From: a virus
Length of the DNA stretch: 64,000 nt
Strand: one strand, 5' to 3'
Virus record (IMG/VR): IMGVR_UViG_3300033571_022897
Coordinates: 119,412-183,411 of that record
In this document: positions 1 through 8,764 of the stretch, piece after piece
Numbering within the stretch: position 1 is the stretch's first letter
Layout of the letters: each line of letters begins with the position of its first letter
The notes under the pieces: generated by a model
What the model was told of the DNA's origin: nothing
Databases searched by the model: none
What the model saw: the letters and a program-made list of their open reading frames with translations, nothing else
Position numbers and translations under genes: made by a program

Positions 1-40
1 GGGAAGCGACCTCCAACAATATATCCATAAGCTTTATCAT
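1..40 (-). CDS. Start of a gene cut by the left window edge
   Basis: Thirteen codons are visible, reading MIKLMDILLEVAS and then leaving the window. The start is supported by an ATATTTATA box on the same strand exactly 3 nt before the ATG, the same geometry as genes starting at 17873, 28832 and 44848. The first residues end in I-L-L-E, resembling the short N-terminal targeting/cleavage segments of T4-type capsid-directed proteins. Nothing can be said about function. Confidence 0.5.
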   Translation of the reverse strand, partial: MIKLMDILLEVAS

Positions 41-43
41 GGT

Positions 44-52
44 TATAAATAT
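44..52 (-). promoter_or_regulatory. ATATTTATA box, candidate late promoter
   Basis: The minus strand reads ATATTTATA, then ACC, then ATG. The box overlaps the stop codon of the 95-aa gene upstream. One of 13 such boxes in the window oriented with the gene they precede. Confidence 0.4.
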
Positions 53-339
53 CAACTGTCCCAACGAACGACGAAAGTCACATCAGTGTTTGCAGGAATC
101 GGATGAGGAGAGGATAGCTTACCGACCACAAGCAGATCATCCGAGTCGTTATATAGGCCGATAGCTGTAGCGTAAGGGTGGAAATCCGATCCAGTAATGG
201 CATTGATGTATGACCCGGTTGTACCAGCTTGGGTCGCGCTGTTGTTTAGTGTGTAATTGAAATCGTTCTCCGAAACCCTGCACCGAACGGTGTTTTCGTA
301 TATCGTTGTTTCTGCAAGAAATCCTAGCGAGTATGACAT
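52..339 (-). CDS. Small structural protein, paralogue of a tail-protein C-terminal domain
   Basis: This 95-aa protein closely resembles the last ~85 residues of the 346-aa protein at 7713-8753. Shared blocks include an x-E/D-F-N-Y-T motif, a G-S-G/T-x-x-I-Y/N stretch, and G-L/M-Y-N-D followed by D-L-L-x-V-x-K-L-S-x-P. In the larger protein this is the C-terminal domain of a baseplate/tail-associated structural protein, so here it stands alone as a complete gene. It is last in the leftward fibre cluster before a new transcription unit appears to begin. It is probably a virion protein with a mostly beta fold; the exact role is unknown. Confidence 0.7.
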   Translation of the reverse strand: MSYSLGFLAETTIYENTVRCRVSENDFNYTLNNSATQAGTTGSYINAITGSDFHPYATAIGLYNDSDDLLVVGKLSSPHPIPANTDVTFVVRWDS

Positions 340-357
340 ATTATTTGCTTTAATTTA

Positions 358-1311
358 TCAAGATGGACAAGGACCAAGAGCGTTATACAACTCTACATTT
401 ACTAATTGTGCTCCGCTAGGACCGCTGTTTGTGGACCCTCCAGTAGATAGCCAATAAGACCCATCAGAAGTGGCTTTAAATACGGTAGCTTGTGTTGTTA
501 TTCCATCGGAACTTTGTCCGCTTACAAAGCCGAAATATCCTTCTGGAACTCCTTGGGTGTATGCGTATTTTCCGGTGGTACACGATTGTATGAAATACCA
601 CAATTTTGGATTCAATCCCGGACAGAATTTATTTGTTTTGTATAACTTTCCTACGGCAGGATTTTCTGGTACACCTGTAGCTATTTGATAGATTTGATTG
701 TCATCTACATCTCTGATATATTTGTAATCGTATACAGGTATAGTTCTAGAGGAATCATAGAATATTCGTCCGTATTGATACAAGTACCCCGTAGATATGT
801 AGACTACGGTCGTATCGACTTTTTGACAAACTTCGTCTGTGCTCTGTCCCAACACTACGCGAACGTTTCCTCCAGTCATGGGTATTATAGAAACTGTAGG
901 ACTCGGGGTAACAGTTAGGCTCGGAGTTATTGTAGGCGTTACGCTGATGCTTGGTGTCAAAGTGGGAGATATGCTTATTGTAGGAGTTACAGTAATACTA
1001 GGAGTTACGCTAATCGTAGGCGTAGCGCTAGGAGTTGCGGGAGGCAACGAACCTAAATAAGCGTCTGTATAAGTCTTACAATCCCAACAATCGGTCTTTA
1101 TTCTAATTATGGAAGTACCCCGTGGTACAACGTGAGACGTATAACCAGAGAGTAGAGTTCCCCTAGGTATGTTTATTTCGAACGGTTCGCTAAAGCCGTC
1201 TAAATTAGAATACAGATTGAATGGACCCACAGGACCCTTGGTGTCGCCTACGTAATCTCCGAAGGTTGCCGTGATCTTAACTGAGTATTCCGTGTATTCG
1301 TAGAATGGCAT
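358..1311 (-). CDS. PT-stalk fibre/adhesin-like protein (short stalk)
   Basis: The protein has 317 aa in three parts. An N-terminal domain (about 1-90) contains L-Y-S-N-x-D-G-F, L-L-S-G-Y and V-P-R-G-T-S-I-I-R-I. These match the N-termini of the 324-aa and 1193-aa neighbours. A short stalk (about 90-142) is made of TPTISV-type hexapeptides. A C-terminal domain (about 143-317) is Tyr/Gly/Cys-rich and unlike the other heads. This layout suggests a virion-attached fibre: common base domain, rod, receptor- or matrix-binding head. The stalk is rich in Ser/Thr/Pro and could be glycosylated. The start ATG follows the previous gene by 17 nt. No enzymatic motif is seen. Confidence 0.7.
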   Translation of the reverse strand: MPFYEYTEYSVKITATFGDYVGDTKGPVGPFNLYSNLDGFSEPFEINIPRGTLLSGYTSHVVPRGTSIIRIKTDCWDCKTYTDAYLGSLPPATPSATPTISVTPSITVTPTISISPTLTPSISVTPTITPSLTVTPSPTVSIIPMTGGNVRVVLGQSTDEVCQKVDTTVVYISTGYLYQYGRIFYDSSRTIPVYDYKYIRDVDDNQIYQIATGVPENPAVGKLYKTNKFCPGLNPKLWYFIQSCTTGKYAYTQGVPEGYFGFVSGQSSDGITTQATVFKATSDGSYWLSTGGSTNSGPSGAQLVNVELYNALGPCPS

Positions 1312-1328
1312 ATCTTAATCTATTATTT

Positions 1329-2303
1329 TTATGGACAAGGAACGCCTTCATCAGAACCTGCGGAGTAAATTCTAAAAGTTCTGCTTAAGCTTGTACTGGA
1401 TGTTATAGTTGCAGACCATGGAGTACTCTTTCCGCAATATGCGCCTGTACCAGTGGGACAAACTCCGGCCGAGGTGCCAGCTCCATCGAATTTTATATCT
1501 GCTCCACCGTTGTCTGTTATACCCACGTAAAGTGTGTTACCAGATAAGAAATCTGTTATCACCCCTATGGACAAACAGGTCGTATTAGAACTACCTGTTC
1601 CCAATTCCGTCCAACTTCCAGCCCCTATTTTATACCATATTCTAGGGGGTATACCGATATTTATTATGTCATCTACAGACTGGTATATAGTGATTTGAGG
1701 ATTCGGAGGAGTTATGGTTGGAGTTCTACTTATCGTCGGAGTTATAGTTATTGTCGGTGTCACGCTTATAGTAGGAGTTTTCGTAACACTCGGAGTGATG
1801 CTTATAGTAGGAGTGACGCTTATGGTAGGAGTAATAGTTGCGGTTACACTTATAGTGGGAGTTACGGTTCTAGTAGGACTGATGCTTATAGTAGGAGTGA
1901 TAGTTGGAGTTACACTTATACTAGCTGTTCTAGTAGGAGTTAAGCTTATAGTGGCAGTTTTAGTAACGCTAATCGTGGGAGTTAAGCTTATAGTGGCTGT
2001 TATAGAAGGAGTTATAGAAGGCGTCAGACTTATGGTTTGAGTAGGAGTAATTGTCGGTGTGGGACTGGGTTGCACTAGATACACTATTGCCGAATTGTAA
2101 CATGTGGGACCTTTAGAGATCAGTTTTAAATTTGTTGCGTAATCGGGAATGTTAGAAATTATGAAACCAGCCAATAAGTCGGTCTTTTTAGCATTTACGT
2201 ACACAGGTACACAGTATCCGTCCGCGTTGGAATACACGTCGATATAATCCCCGACATCGGCTCCTACTGTTCTTAGTGTTACTACGGCTGCTACTGTTGA
2301 CAT
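1329..2303 (-). CDS. PT-stalk fibre/adhesin-like protein (medium stalk)
   Basis: The protein has 324 aa. The N-terminal domain (about 1-77) is related to those of the 317-aa and 1193-aa neighbours, with D-Y-I-D-V-Y-S-N-A-D-G and L-L-A-G-F blocks. A stalk of TPTISV-like hexapeptides covers about 78-200. The C-terminal head (about 202-324) contains paired Cys residues. It broadly resembles the last domain of the 1193-aa protein: both have an aromatic-rich start, Thr-rich strands and an x-C-P-T-G/T-G segment. An ATATTTATA box lies 5 nt before the ATG, so this gene may have its own late promoter. Likely a tail- or capsid-attached adhesin; the receptor is unknown. Confidence 0.7.
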   Translation of the reverse strand: MSTVAAVVTLRTVGADVGDYIDVYSNADGYCVPVYVNAKKTDLLAGFIISNIPDYATNLKLISKGPTCYNSAIVYLVQPSPTPTITPTQTISLTPSITPSITATISLTPTISVTKTATISLTPTRTASISVTPTITPTISISPTRTVTPTISVTATITPTISVTPTISITPSVTKTPTISVTPTITITPTISRTPTITPPNPQITIYQSVDDIINIGIPPRIWYKIGAGSWTELGTGSSNTTCLSIGVITDFLSGNTLYVGITDNGGADIKFDGAGTSAGVCPTGTGAYCGKSTPWSATITSSTSLSRTFRIYSAGSDEGVPCP

Positions 2304-2308
2304 CTATT

Positions 2309-2317
2309 TATAAATAT
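2309..2317 (-). promoter_or_regulatory. ATATTTATA box, candidate late promoter
   Basis: The minus strand reads ATATTTATA followed by AATAG and the ATG of the 324-aa gene (5-nt spacing). Because ATATTTATAAAT is nearly palindromic, a TATTTATA is also present on the plus strand here. Confidence 0.4.
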
Positions 2318-2339
2318 ATTTGAATTTATTTCTCATCAT

Positions 2340-5300
2340 TTAGCAGATTATGTTACCATCAGCTGTTATGTATATGTAGTTAGCTCCGGGCTCTGGTAAG
2401 AACGATACTACACATTCATTTCCTCCAGTAGTTGGACATCCCGCGCCGAATCCTACGTTTGCTTGTAATCTTTGATTTCCAGCGCCAGCGCTATCTGTCG
2501 TGAAATCTATAGTTTTATTTGCTGCTGGAGTGAGAGTGGCAACTAAATTACAGGATGTCGATAGAGATTGTATAAAGGTAGTAGTACTATCTATAGTATA
2601 GTACAGATCTGCTGCTCCATTGTTATATTTAGCGTATACGTATACTGTTGGAGGAGCAGGTGGCGTGCTAGTTATACTGATAGTCGGAGTCCTAGTAGGA
2701 GTTATGCTTATCGTAGGAGTTAAACTCTTTGTTAGGGTTATTGTGGGCGTTCTAGTCGGTGTTATACTGATAGTGGGAGTGATAGTTTTTGTAACGCTTA
2801 TCGTGGGAGTTGTTGTAATTGAAGGCGTCCTAGATATAGTAGGCGTTGGAGTAGGAGGTATGTTACAAGCAGTGTTTATAACTACAGTAACAGTCGAGTT
2901 ATTCGCTACTACAAACGTACTACCGTTTACGTATGAAACTCCGTTAACCTCCACTTGATTGACTTTTTGATAACCGTAAGAAGTACCCACAGAACAACCA
3001 GTTCCTACAGTATCTCCATTTACGAATTTAGCACCGCTTTGTCCTGGGGTCCAAGTAATTGCTCCACCAGCTCCTTGACCCGGTTGAGTGTTATCTCCTC
3101 CCAAACAATTACATAGGTCCGTATCAGTTCCTCCTACCCAAACTGTAGCGTAAGATCCGCTAACACTGAGAGTCTCTGCTACTGGATCTGATAGCGTCCA
3201 TGTAAATCTTCCTGTTCCCCTATCGTAAGACGTGTAAGTTAAAGTTACGTTATCTTTGTAATCGGTGGGAGAAGGCGTCGGTGTTAATGAGACAGTCGGG
3301 GTTGTCGTTGGAGTTAGGCTTATAGTAGCAGTTCTAGTAGGAGTTACAGTAGGGGTAGGACTAGGAGCAGGTATACAAGCCGTGTTTATTGAAACTGTTA
3401 CCGTAGACTGACCGTCCTGCGTTACCCAAGATTGTCCATTACTTTTCACGTCTCCGTTTGTGGATCCGTGATTTATGGTCATAGAATTGTCTTTAGCGTG
3501 AGAATAAGTGTTAGTAACACCTAAACCAGCAACGCTTTTAGTTCCCGCTTCTCCCTGAAGCCACGTTACAGTAGCGAGTATATAGGATCCTCCAGCTGCA
3601 TTAGTACATGTGCTTCCATCGCTATACGTAGTGACTGACGCATAAGTTATCGTAATGTCTTCTCCAACCGCAGTATTTAAATTAAAATAGAAAGTGTCGT
3701 TTGTATTATCGAAGGACACGAACGATAGTGTGGCATCGGTAGCGTAGTCAGTAGGAGAAGGCGTTACTGTCACAGAAGGAGTTCTTGTTGTCGTAGGAGA
3801 AACTGTGGGGGTTCTTGATATGGTAGGAGTTATGCTAGGAGTAAGGCTGATTGTAGGTGTTAAGCTTATTGTCGGCGTTAAGCTTATTGTTGGAGTGCGA
3901 GTTACTGTTGCAGTAATGCTGATTGTAGGAGTTAAACTTATGGTAGGCGTAACGCTAATGGTACGTGTAACGCTTATGGTGGGAGTCACGGTTTTTGTTA
4001 CACTTATAGTGGGAGTTAAACTTATAGTTGCTGTTGCTGTTACAGTAGGAGTTATGCTGATGGTTGGAGTTGGCGTTATGGTCCGAGTTATGCTTATAGT
4101 AGGCGTAGAGGTTACAGTCGGCGTTACACTTATGGTTGGAGTTGCCGTAGCGGTTTGAGTTACGCTTATTGTAGGAGTAATAGTTGGCGTAGCGGTGACA
4201 GTTGCTGTTTGTGTTATGCTTATGGTCGGGGTAGTTGTAACAGTTTGAGTTACACTTATGGTTGGAGTAACGGTTGTGGTAGGAGTGACACTGATAGTGG
4301 GAGTAGCTGTTTTGGTTACACTAATGGTCGGCGTAATAGTCGTTGTAGGAGTGATGCTTATCGTAGGAGTAACACTTATGGTAGGAGTTGCTGTAGCAGT
4401 TTGAGTTATGCTAATAGTAGGAGTAACACTTATGGTAGGAGTTGCTGTAGCAGTTTGAGTTATGCTAATAGTAGGAGTAACAGTCTTAGTCACACTAATA
4501 GTAGGAGTGACACTGATAGTGGGAGTAATTGTTACTGTAGCAGTGATGCTAATAGTGGGAGTTAAGCTTATTGTTGGAGTTACACTTATAGTTGGTGTTA
4601 AACTTATGGTCGGAGTGATGCTTATAGTCGGAGTAACCGTTTTAGTAACACTAATTGTAGGCGTAATGCTTATAGTTGGAGTGGTGGTCCTAGTCGGTGT
4701 TATGCTAATAGTTGGCGTACTTGTTATTGAGGGAGTTACGCTGATGGTGGGAGTAATGGTAATGGTAGGCGTTATACTTATGGTCGGAGTTACTGTCTTA
4801 GTTACGCTTATGGTTGGCGTTAAACTAATAGTAGGAGTTAAGCTTATAGTAGCAGTTCTAGTAGGCGTAATGCTTATAGTAGGAGTTACACTTATTGTAG
4901 CGGTCACGCTCAGGAAAGGCGTTAATGTAACAGTGGGAGTTACACTTATAGTCGGTGTTAAACTTATGGTAGGAGTTCTACTTGGAGTGATGCTTATAGT
5001 GGGAGTTACGCTTATGGTAGGAGTAACCGTTGTGGTTACACTTATAGTGGGAGTGACGCTTGTTGTAGGAGTGACAGTTTTTGTTACGCTTATCGTTGGA
5101 GTAGTGCTAATTGTGGGAGTGATAGTTTTTGTAACGCTTATTGTCGGTGTAACGCTAATCGTAGGTGTTCTAGTTGGAGTAATGCTGATTGTGGGCGTTA
5201 CACTAATAGTTGGCGTTACACTTATGGTGGGAGTTGCGGTATTAGTTACACTAATAGTAGGAGTTAAGCTGATAGTTTGAGTTACGCTTATGGTCGGAGT

Positions 5301-5921
5301 GACGCTTATTGTCGGCGTTACACTCGCACCAGGGGATACAGTTATTGATGGAGTAATGCTGATGGTTGGGGTAATGGTTACCGTAGGCGTAATGCTTATT
5401 GTGGGAGTGACACTAATTGTTTGGGTAACGCTTATGGTGGGTGTAGCGGTTTGAGTAACTGTAACGGTTTGAGTTACACTAATTGTCGGAGTTAAGCTGG
5501 GGGTAGCTGTAAATGTTATTGAGGGGGTTAGAGTTATGCTCGGGCTCGGTGTTGACGTGACGCTTACGCTTATGGTAGGAGTTATAGTGGGTGTTATGCT
5601 GATAGTGGGAGTAACAGAGGTCGTAACACTGGGAGATACGCTCACTGTTGGGGTAACTGAGGGGCTCGCATTAACGGAGACTAGATATAAATCTAAACAA
5701 TTGGTACAACCTTCGCAATGAGCACAAACTCGTATTATGCTGGTGTCGGGAGGAACTGTATTACAAGTATATCCGCTTAACAAATACGCAGTGGGAATCT
5801 TTCTTACTATGGGCATTTTAAAGCCATCGCCATTAACAAAAATATCGCAATACTCAGAGCTCACATCGAGTCCAGCTGAGCTTAGGGTTATTGTTACCGA
5901 TTTGTATTTAGCGTCTGCCAC
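2340..5921 (-). CDS. Giant PT-stalk fibre/adhesin-like protein
   Basis: The protein has 1193 aa. Residues 1-84 form the family's N-terminal domain (F-V-N-G-D-G-F, L-L-S-G-Y, V-P-P-D-T-S-I-I-R-V) with a C-x-x-C-x-x-C-like cluster. A stalk of roughly 640 residues (about 85-722) consists almost entirely of TPTISV/TPTISI hexapeptides. Then come two tandem paralogous beta domains (about 724-850 and 886-1018). Each begins S-P-T-D-Y and ends V-x-I-N-T-A-C, and they are separated by short PT linkers. A final head occupies about 1089-1193. The rod plus several heads fits a long adhesin on the virion surface. The Ser/Thr/Pro-rich stalk may be extended and glycosylated; that is inference. It starts 3 nt after its upstream neighbour ends, so it is translated in the same unit. 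Confidence 0.75.
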   Translation of the reverse strand: MADAKYKSVTITLSSAGLDVSSEYCDIFVNGDGFKMPIVRKIPTAYLLSGYTCNTVPPDTSIIRVCAHCEGCTNCLDLYLVSVNASPSVTPTVSVSPSVTTSVTPTISITPTITPTISVSVTSTPSPSITLTPSITFTATPSLTPTISVTQTVTVTQTATPTISVTQTISVTPTISITPTVTITPTISITPSITVSPGASVTPTISVTPTISVTQTISLTPTISVTNTATPTISVTPTISVTPTISITPTRTPTISVTPTISVTKTITPTISTTPTISVTKTVTPTTSVTPTISVTTTVTPTISVTPTISITPSRTPTISLTPTISVTPTVTLTPFLSVTATISVTPTISITPTRTATISLTPTISLTPTISVTKTVTPTISITPTITITPTISVTPSITSTPTISITPTRTTTPTISITPTISVTKTVTPTISITPTISLTPTISVTPTISLTPTISITATVTITPTISVTPTISVTKTVTPTISITQTATATPTISVTPTISITQTATATPTISVTPTISITPTTTITPTISVTKTATPTISVTPTTTVTPTISVTQTVTTTPTISITQTATVTATPTITPTISVTQTATATPTISVTPTVTSTPTISITRTITPTPTISITPTVTATATISLTPTISVTKTVTPTISVTRTISVTPTISLTPTISITATVTRTPTISLTPTISLTPTISLTPSITPTISRTPTVSPTTTRTPSVTVTPSPTDYATDATLSFVSFDNTNDTFYFNLNTAVGEDITITYASVTTYSDGSTCTNAAGGSYILATVTWLQGEAGTKSVAGLGVTNTYSHAKDNSMTINHGSTNGDVKSNGQSWVTQDGQSTVTVSINTACIPAPSPTPTVTPTRTATISLTPTTTPTVSLTPTPSPTDYKDNVTLTYTSYDRGTGRFTWTLSDPVAETLSVSGSYATVWVGGTDTDLCNCLGGDNTQPGQGAGGAITWTPGQSGAKFVNGDTVGTGCSVGTSYGYQKVNQVEVNGVSYVNGSTFVVANNSTVTVVINTACNIPPTPTPTISRTPSITTTPTISVTKTITPTISITPTRTPTITLTKSLTPTISITPTRTPTISITSTPPAPPTVYVYAKYNNGAADLYYTIDSTTTFIQSLSTSCNLVATLTPAANKTIDFTTDSAGAGNQRLQANVGFGAGCPTTGGNECVVSFLPEPGANYIYITADGNIIC
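3760..5665 (-). repeat. 18-bp-period coding repeat encoding the PT stalk
   Basis: About a hundred hexapeptide units of the TPTISV type are encoded in tandem with an 18-bp period. The peptide is nearly constant but the codons vary from unit to unit: all four Thr and Pro codons, ATA/ATT/ATC for Ile and AGT/AGC/TCT for Ser are mixed. The DNA repeat is therefore much less perfect than the protein repeat. Smaller arrays of the same kind lie in the flanking genes (about 890-1045, 1700-2070, 6440-6785) and, on the plus strand, from about 63140 to the right edge. Confidence 0.85.
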
Positions 5922-5924
5922 TTT

Positions 5925-7709
5925 TTAACAAGTTTGAGTAGTTTGTTGAGGGAAACCCTGGCCTGTGTAACTAACACTACCCAGTTTTGCACAAAAAGTA
6001 TCTCTAGGCACTACAAGTGCATTTGATATACTAACTCCTGAACAATCAATATAATTTACTATTATATTTGCCGAATAACTTGCATTCTGGTATCTTATGC
6101 AATTGATTTTGGTCGTATAAGTAACTGTGAAATTTCCATTAACATTAGTGAAAGTGTAAGATCCTATTCCAGATCCAACGCTCGCAGATCTAGTTCCTCC
6201 GCTATCTGTTATTTGTAACACACTTATTAATGTACCTGTTGCAACAGCTATATAAACTTCTGCATTTACAATAGCTGCCCCTCCAGCCGTTCCAGACAAT
6301 TGATTACACGAAGTATTCGGTAAATCTTGAGAAGCTAACACTATAAATCCTCCGTTAGGATTTTCAGAAACCCTATTTCTGTATTTTAAATTTACGTATC
6401 TATCGCTAGGGGTTGCTGTCAAAGTTCCACAAAGATTCCAAGCGTTAGTTGGAGAAACGCTAATTGAAGGAGTTATGGATATCGTTGGTGTTTTTGTTAC
6501 AGTGATAGTTGGTGTAATACTTATGGTTGGAGTTACGCTTATAGTCGGAAGTGGGGTGTTGGTTATACTAATTGTAGGAGTAAGACTCAAGAATTGTGTA
6601 GGAGTTACGCTTGTTGTTATTGTGATTGTCGGAGTAGTTGTGGGAGTTATCGAAATAGTGGGAGTTAGACTAATTGTCGGCGTAATAGTTGCTGTTCTAG
6701 AAGGGGTTCTAGTCACTGAGGGTGTTTTTGTAACACTCTTAGTTATAGTTATACTTGGAGTTATACTCGGAGTTGGATTGGGTATTATGTAAGCAACACC
6801 AGCGAACTCGCAATCGTTATATTGAGCAGAACCGGTGATTCTACAATCATTTTCTTTTGCCATGCCTGCCAGTGAATCGTAAACGTATTTATTAACGGTT
6901 ATAGTGCACTTAGCAGTATTAGAAATCAATCCACAATCATCAAAAGAATTCTTTATATTATAATAACTTGTGTATGTTCCTGCATCTTTAGCGGCAATAG
7001 TTACCTGTCCCGTAGAAGGATTCGCTGAAAATAGGTGTGATTGATCTGTTCCGAAAAAATTAAGTGTAGAATAGTCAAAGGATCCTTGTCCAACGTTATC
7101 AACGCCTGTGATTACATTAAATGTTTTCGGGGAAACGTTATCGTAGAAGGAACCGTAATAGTCCATTAGTACTGGACTTTTTGGAAACACGTCTTGGTAA
7201 TTCTGATCTGTTATTATTACGGTTCCATGAGCGTATATTATGTTACCAATTAATTTTCCGTCGCTAGCTATATCTAACACGTTGCCGTTTCCATCGTCTG
7301 TTAACAGCGCGCTTCCGCTGGAATAAGTGAATGTGGTAGGACTAACTCTTTCCCCGAATAAATTTCTGGGAATATGCATCACGGAGATCTTTGCTCCTGA
7401 TTGAGTTGGAAAATATTTGGCCTCGTATTCGAATGTCCCAGAGGCCGCGGTGGATTGGGCGTAATTGTCCCATGCACTAGCCGAATTATATAGAGATCCC
7501 GACATTGCTCCCATATAATAGAGCTGTCGAATCTTTCTGTATAGAAGAATAGATTGGTTTACAGATCCAGAATAATCTACTTCGCCGTTATATCCTTGGA
7601 TAAATAGAATGCCTTCATCTCCTCCACAAGAACTCGTCTGAGAATACTTTAGTTTTATCGGTACGCTTGTGATCTCCGATTCTTGTATTGTATTCTTGCA
7701 TAGACTCAT
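5925..7709 (-). CDS. PT-stalk tail/fibre protein with large N-terminal domain
   Basis: The protein has 594 aa. Unlike the other stalk proteins, its N-terminal region (about 1-307) is large and not the common base domain. It has repeated Tyr/Ser/Gly strands and an internal motif (F-x-D-C-G-L-I-S-N-T-A-x-C) suggesting a cadherin- or Ig-like strand pattern. A PT stalk spans about 308-423, and a Cys-containing head about 424-594. It is immediately downstream (3-nt gap) of the 346-aa structural protein, and may link the baseplate-proximal proteins to the adhesin family. No catalytic motif is visible. Confidence 0.65.
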   Translation of the reverse strand: MSLCKNTIQESEITSVPIKLKYSQTSSCGGDEGILFIQGYNGEVDYSGSVNQSILLYRKIRQLYYMGAMSGSLYNSASAWDNYAQSTAASGTFEYEAKYFPTQSGAKISVMHIPRNLFGERVSPTTFTYSSGSALLTDDGNGNVLDIASDGKLIGNIIYAHGTVIITDQNYQDVFPKSPVLMDYYGSFYDNVSPKTFNVITGVDNVGQGSFDYSTLNFFGTDQSHLFSANPSTGQVTIAAKDAGTYTSYYNIKNSFDDCGLISNTAKCTITVNKYVYDSLAGMAKENDCRITGSAQYNDCEFAGVAYIIPNPTPSITPSITITKSVTKTPSVTRTPSRTATITPTISLTPTISITPTTTPTITITTSVTPTQFLSLTPTISITNTPLPTISVTPTISITPTITVTKTPTISITPSISVSPTNAWNLCGTLTATPSDRYVNLKYRNRVSENPNGGFIVLASQDLPNTSCNQLSGTAGGAAIVNAEVYIAVATGTLISVLQITDSGGTRSASVGSGIGSYTFTNVNGNFTVTYTTKINCIRYQNASYSANIIVNYIDCSGVSISNALVVPRDTFCAKLGSVSYTGQGFPQQTTQTC

Positions 7710-7712
7710 TTG

Positions 7713-8753
7713 TTACCAATCTAATTTGGTCCTTATTAGAGCTTCTTTCGTGAAATCTTTCACTAGCGGTTTAGACAATTTCGCAACTGCTAGCAGATCG
7801 TTATTGTCATTGTACATACCAACAGTGGTAATGTATGTCTGCGGACTGTTTATGAAATTATCGTAGATTAACGTACCAGATCCCGTTATGAAAGAGGGAT
7901 TTGATGTGTAGTTAAACTCGCTATTTCTAACTCTAACAAAGACATAATTAGACGATACAGTCTCTTTGGATTGCAGCGTAAATTCGTTTCCGTTATCTAT
8001 GAAATCGTAAACCGCAGAGTAGTTAACTCCGTTTTTAGTAGCATCTGTACCAACGTAAAAATCGTGACCTAATCCTCCGTTTGCAGCGCTCAGCGAAAGA
8101 GCAGCTGGATTCAGTATTATAAGTCCAATATCAGGAAGGAATAGTCCGTAAGATCCAGCTATTGTATAACCCTCTTCAAATTGTGTAGTATCTGCGGATC
8201 CGTTTGATCCCCAAACTATATCGAAAGCTCTACCGCAATTAAGATATGTTACAGTAGAAACGTCGTTCGAATTGTCGGTCAAGTTAAGGTATGTAGATCC
8301 GCTTCCAAGTGTCAACTTAAAAGTTCCAGGAAGCAAACTCTCCTTATATCTATTTCTGTCTATCGGTATAGCTATTATCGATTCGGCCTCTGTAGAAGTT
8401 CCTCCAAAATTGAATCTTCCTCCAACAACGTTTCCATTGCCCTCAGAATCCCCGTACACTAAGTTTCTGTATTGTCCGTAAGTTATTCTACTAGGACTAT
8501 TACCAACCACTAAAGGATTTATAGGAGCAGATCCTGAACCAGCGTAGTGCCCGTAAGCTATAGAAAATTGTACTGCGGCAGCTGTGCTTGAGCACGGAGC
8601 GTTGTATACGTCTATGTAGAAACTACTCGTATTGTAGCATGTTGATCCTGTATAAAAAACAGTCAACGTGGGATTATTTGTACTCCACGCCGGCGCAGTT
8701 ATTGCATCCGCGGATATTACAAAATCTTGGGGATCTAAGGCTTTATAAGACAT
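7713..8753 (-). CDS. Baseplate/tail-associated structural protein
   Basis: The protein has 346 aa. The N-terminal half contains Y-G-H-Y-A-G-S-G-S and I-T-Y-G-Q-Y-R-N-L-V-Y-G-D blocks, which I associate with uncharacterised structural proteins of environmental T4-like phages (family recollection, not searched). The last ~85 residues are duplicated as the stand-alone 95-aa gene at 52-339. Its place between the 218-aa and 594-aa virion proteins, in an operon following the baseplate genes, supports a tail-tip or fibre-attachment role. Confidence 0.6.
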   Translation of the reverse strand: MSYKALDPQDFVISADAITAPAWSTNNPTLTVFYTGSTCYNTSSFYIDVYNAPCSSTAAAVQFSIAYGHYAGSGSAPINPLVVGNSPSRITYGQYRNLVYGDSEGNGNVVGGRFNFGGTSTEAESIIAIPIDRNRYKESLLPGTFKLTLGSGSTYLNLTDNSNDVSTVTYLNCGRAFDIVWGSNGSADTTQFEEGYTIAGSYGLFLPDIGLIILNPAALSLSAANGGLGHDFYVGTDATKNGVNYSAVYDFIDNGNEFTLQSKETVSSNYVFVRVRNSEFNYTSNPSFITGSGTLIYDNFINSPQTYITTVGMYNDNNDLLAVAKLSKPLVKDFTKEALIRTKLDW

Positions 8754-8764
8754 GTCTTGTTATT

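Noticed and set aside
1714-5280. Long plus-strand frames rich in V-G-V-T-L-I-V repeats opposite the PT stalks
   Set aside because: They are the antisense reading of the TPTISV codons and inherit their periodicity. No leader or independent codon signal; the minus-strand proteins have proper end domains.
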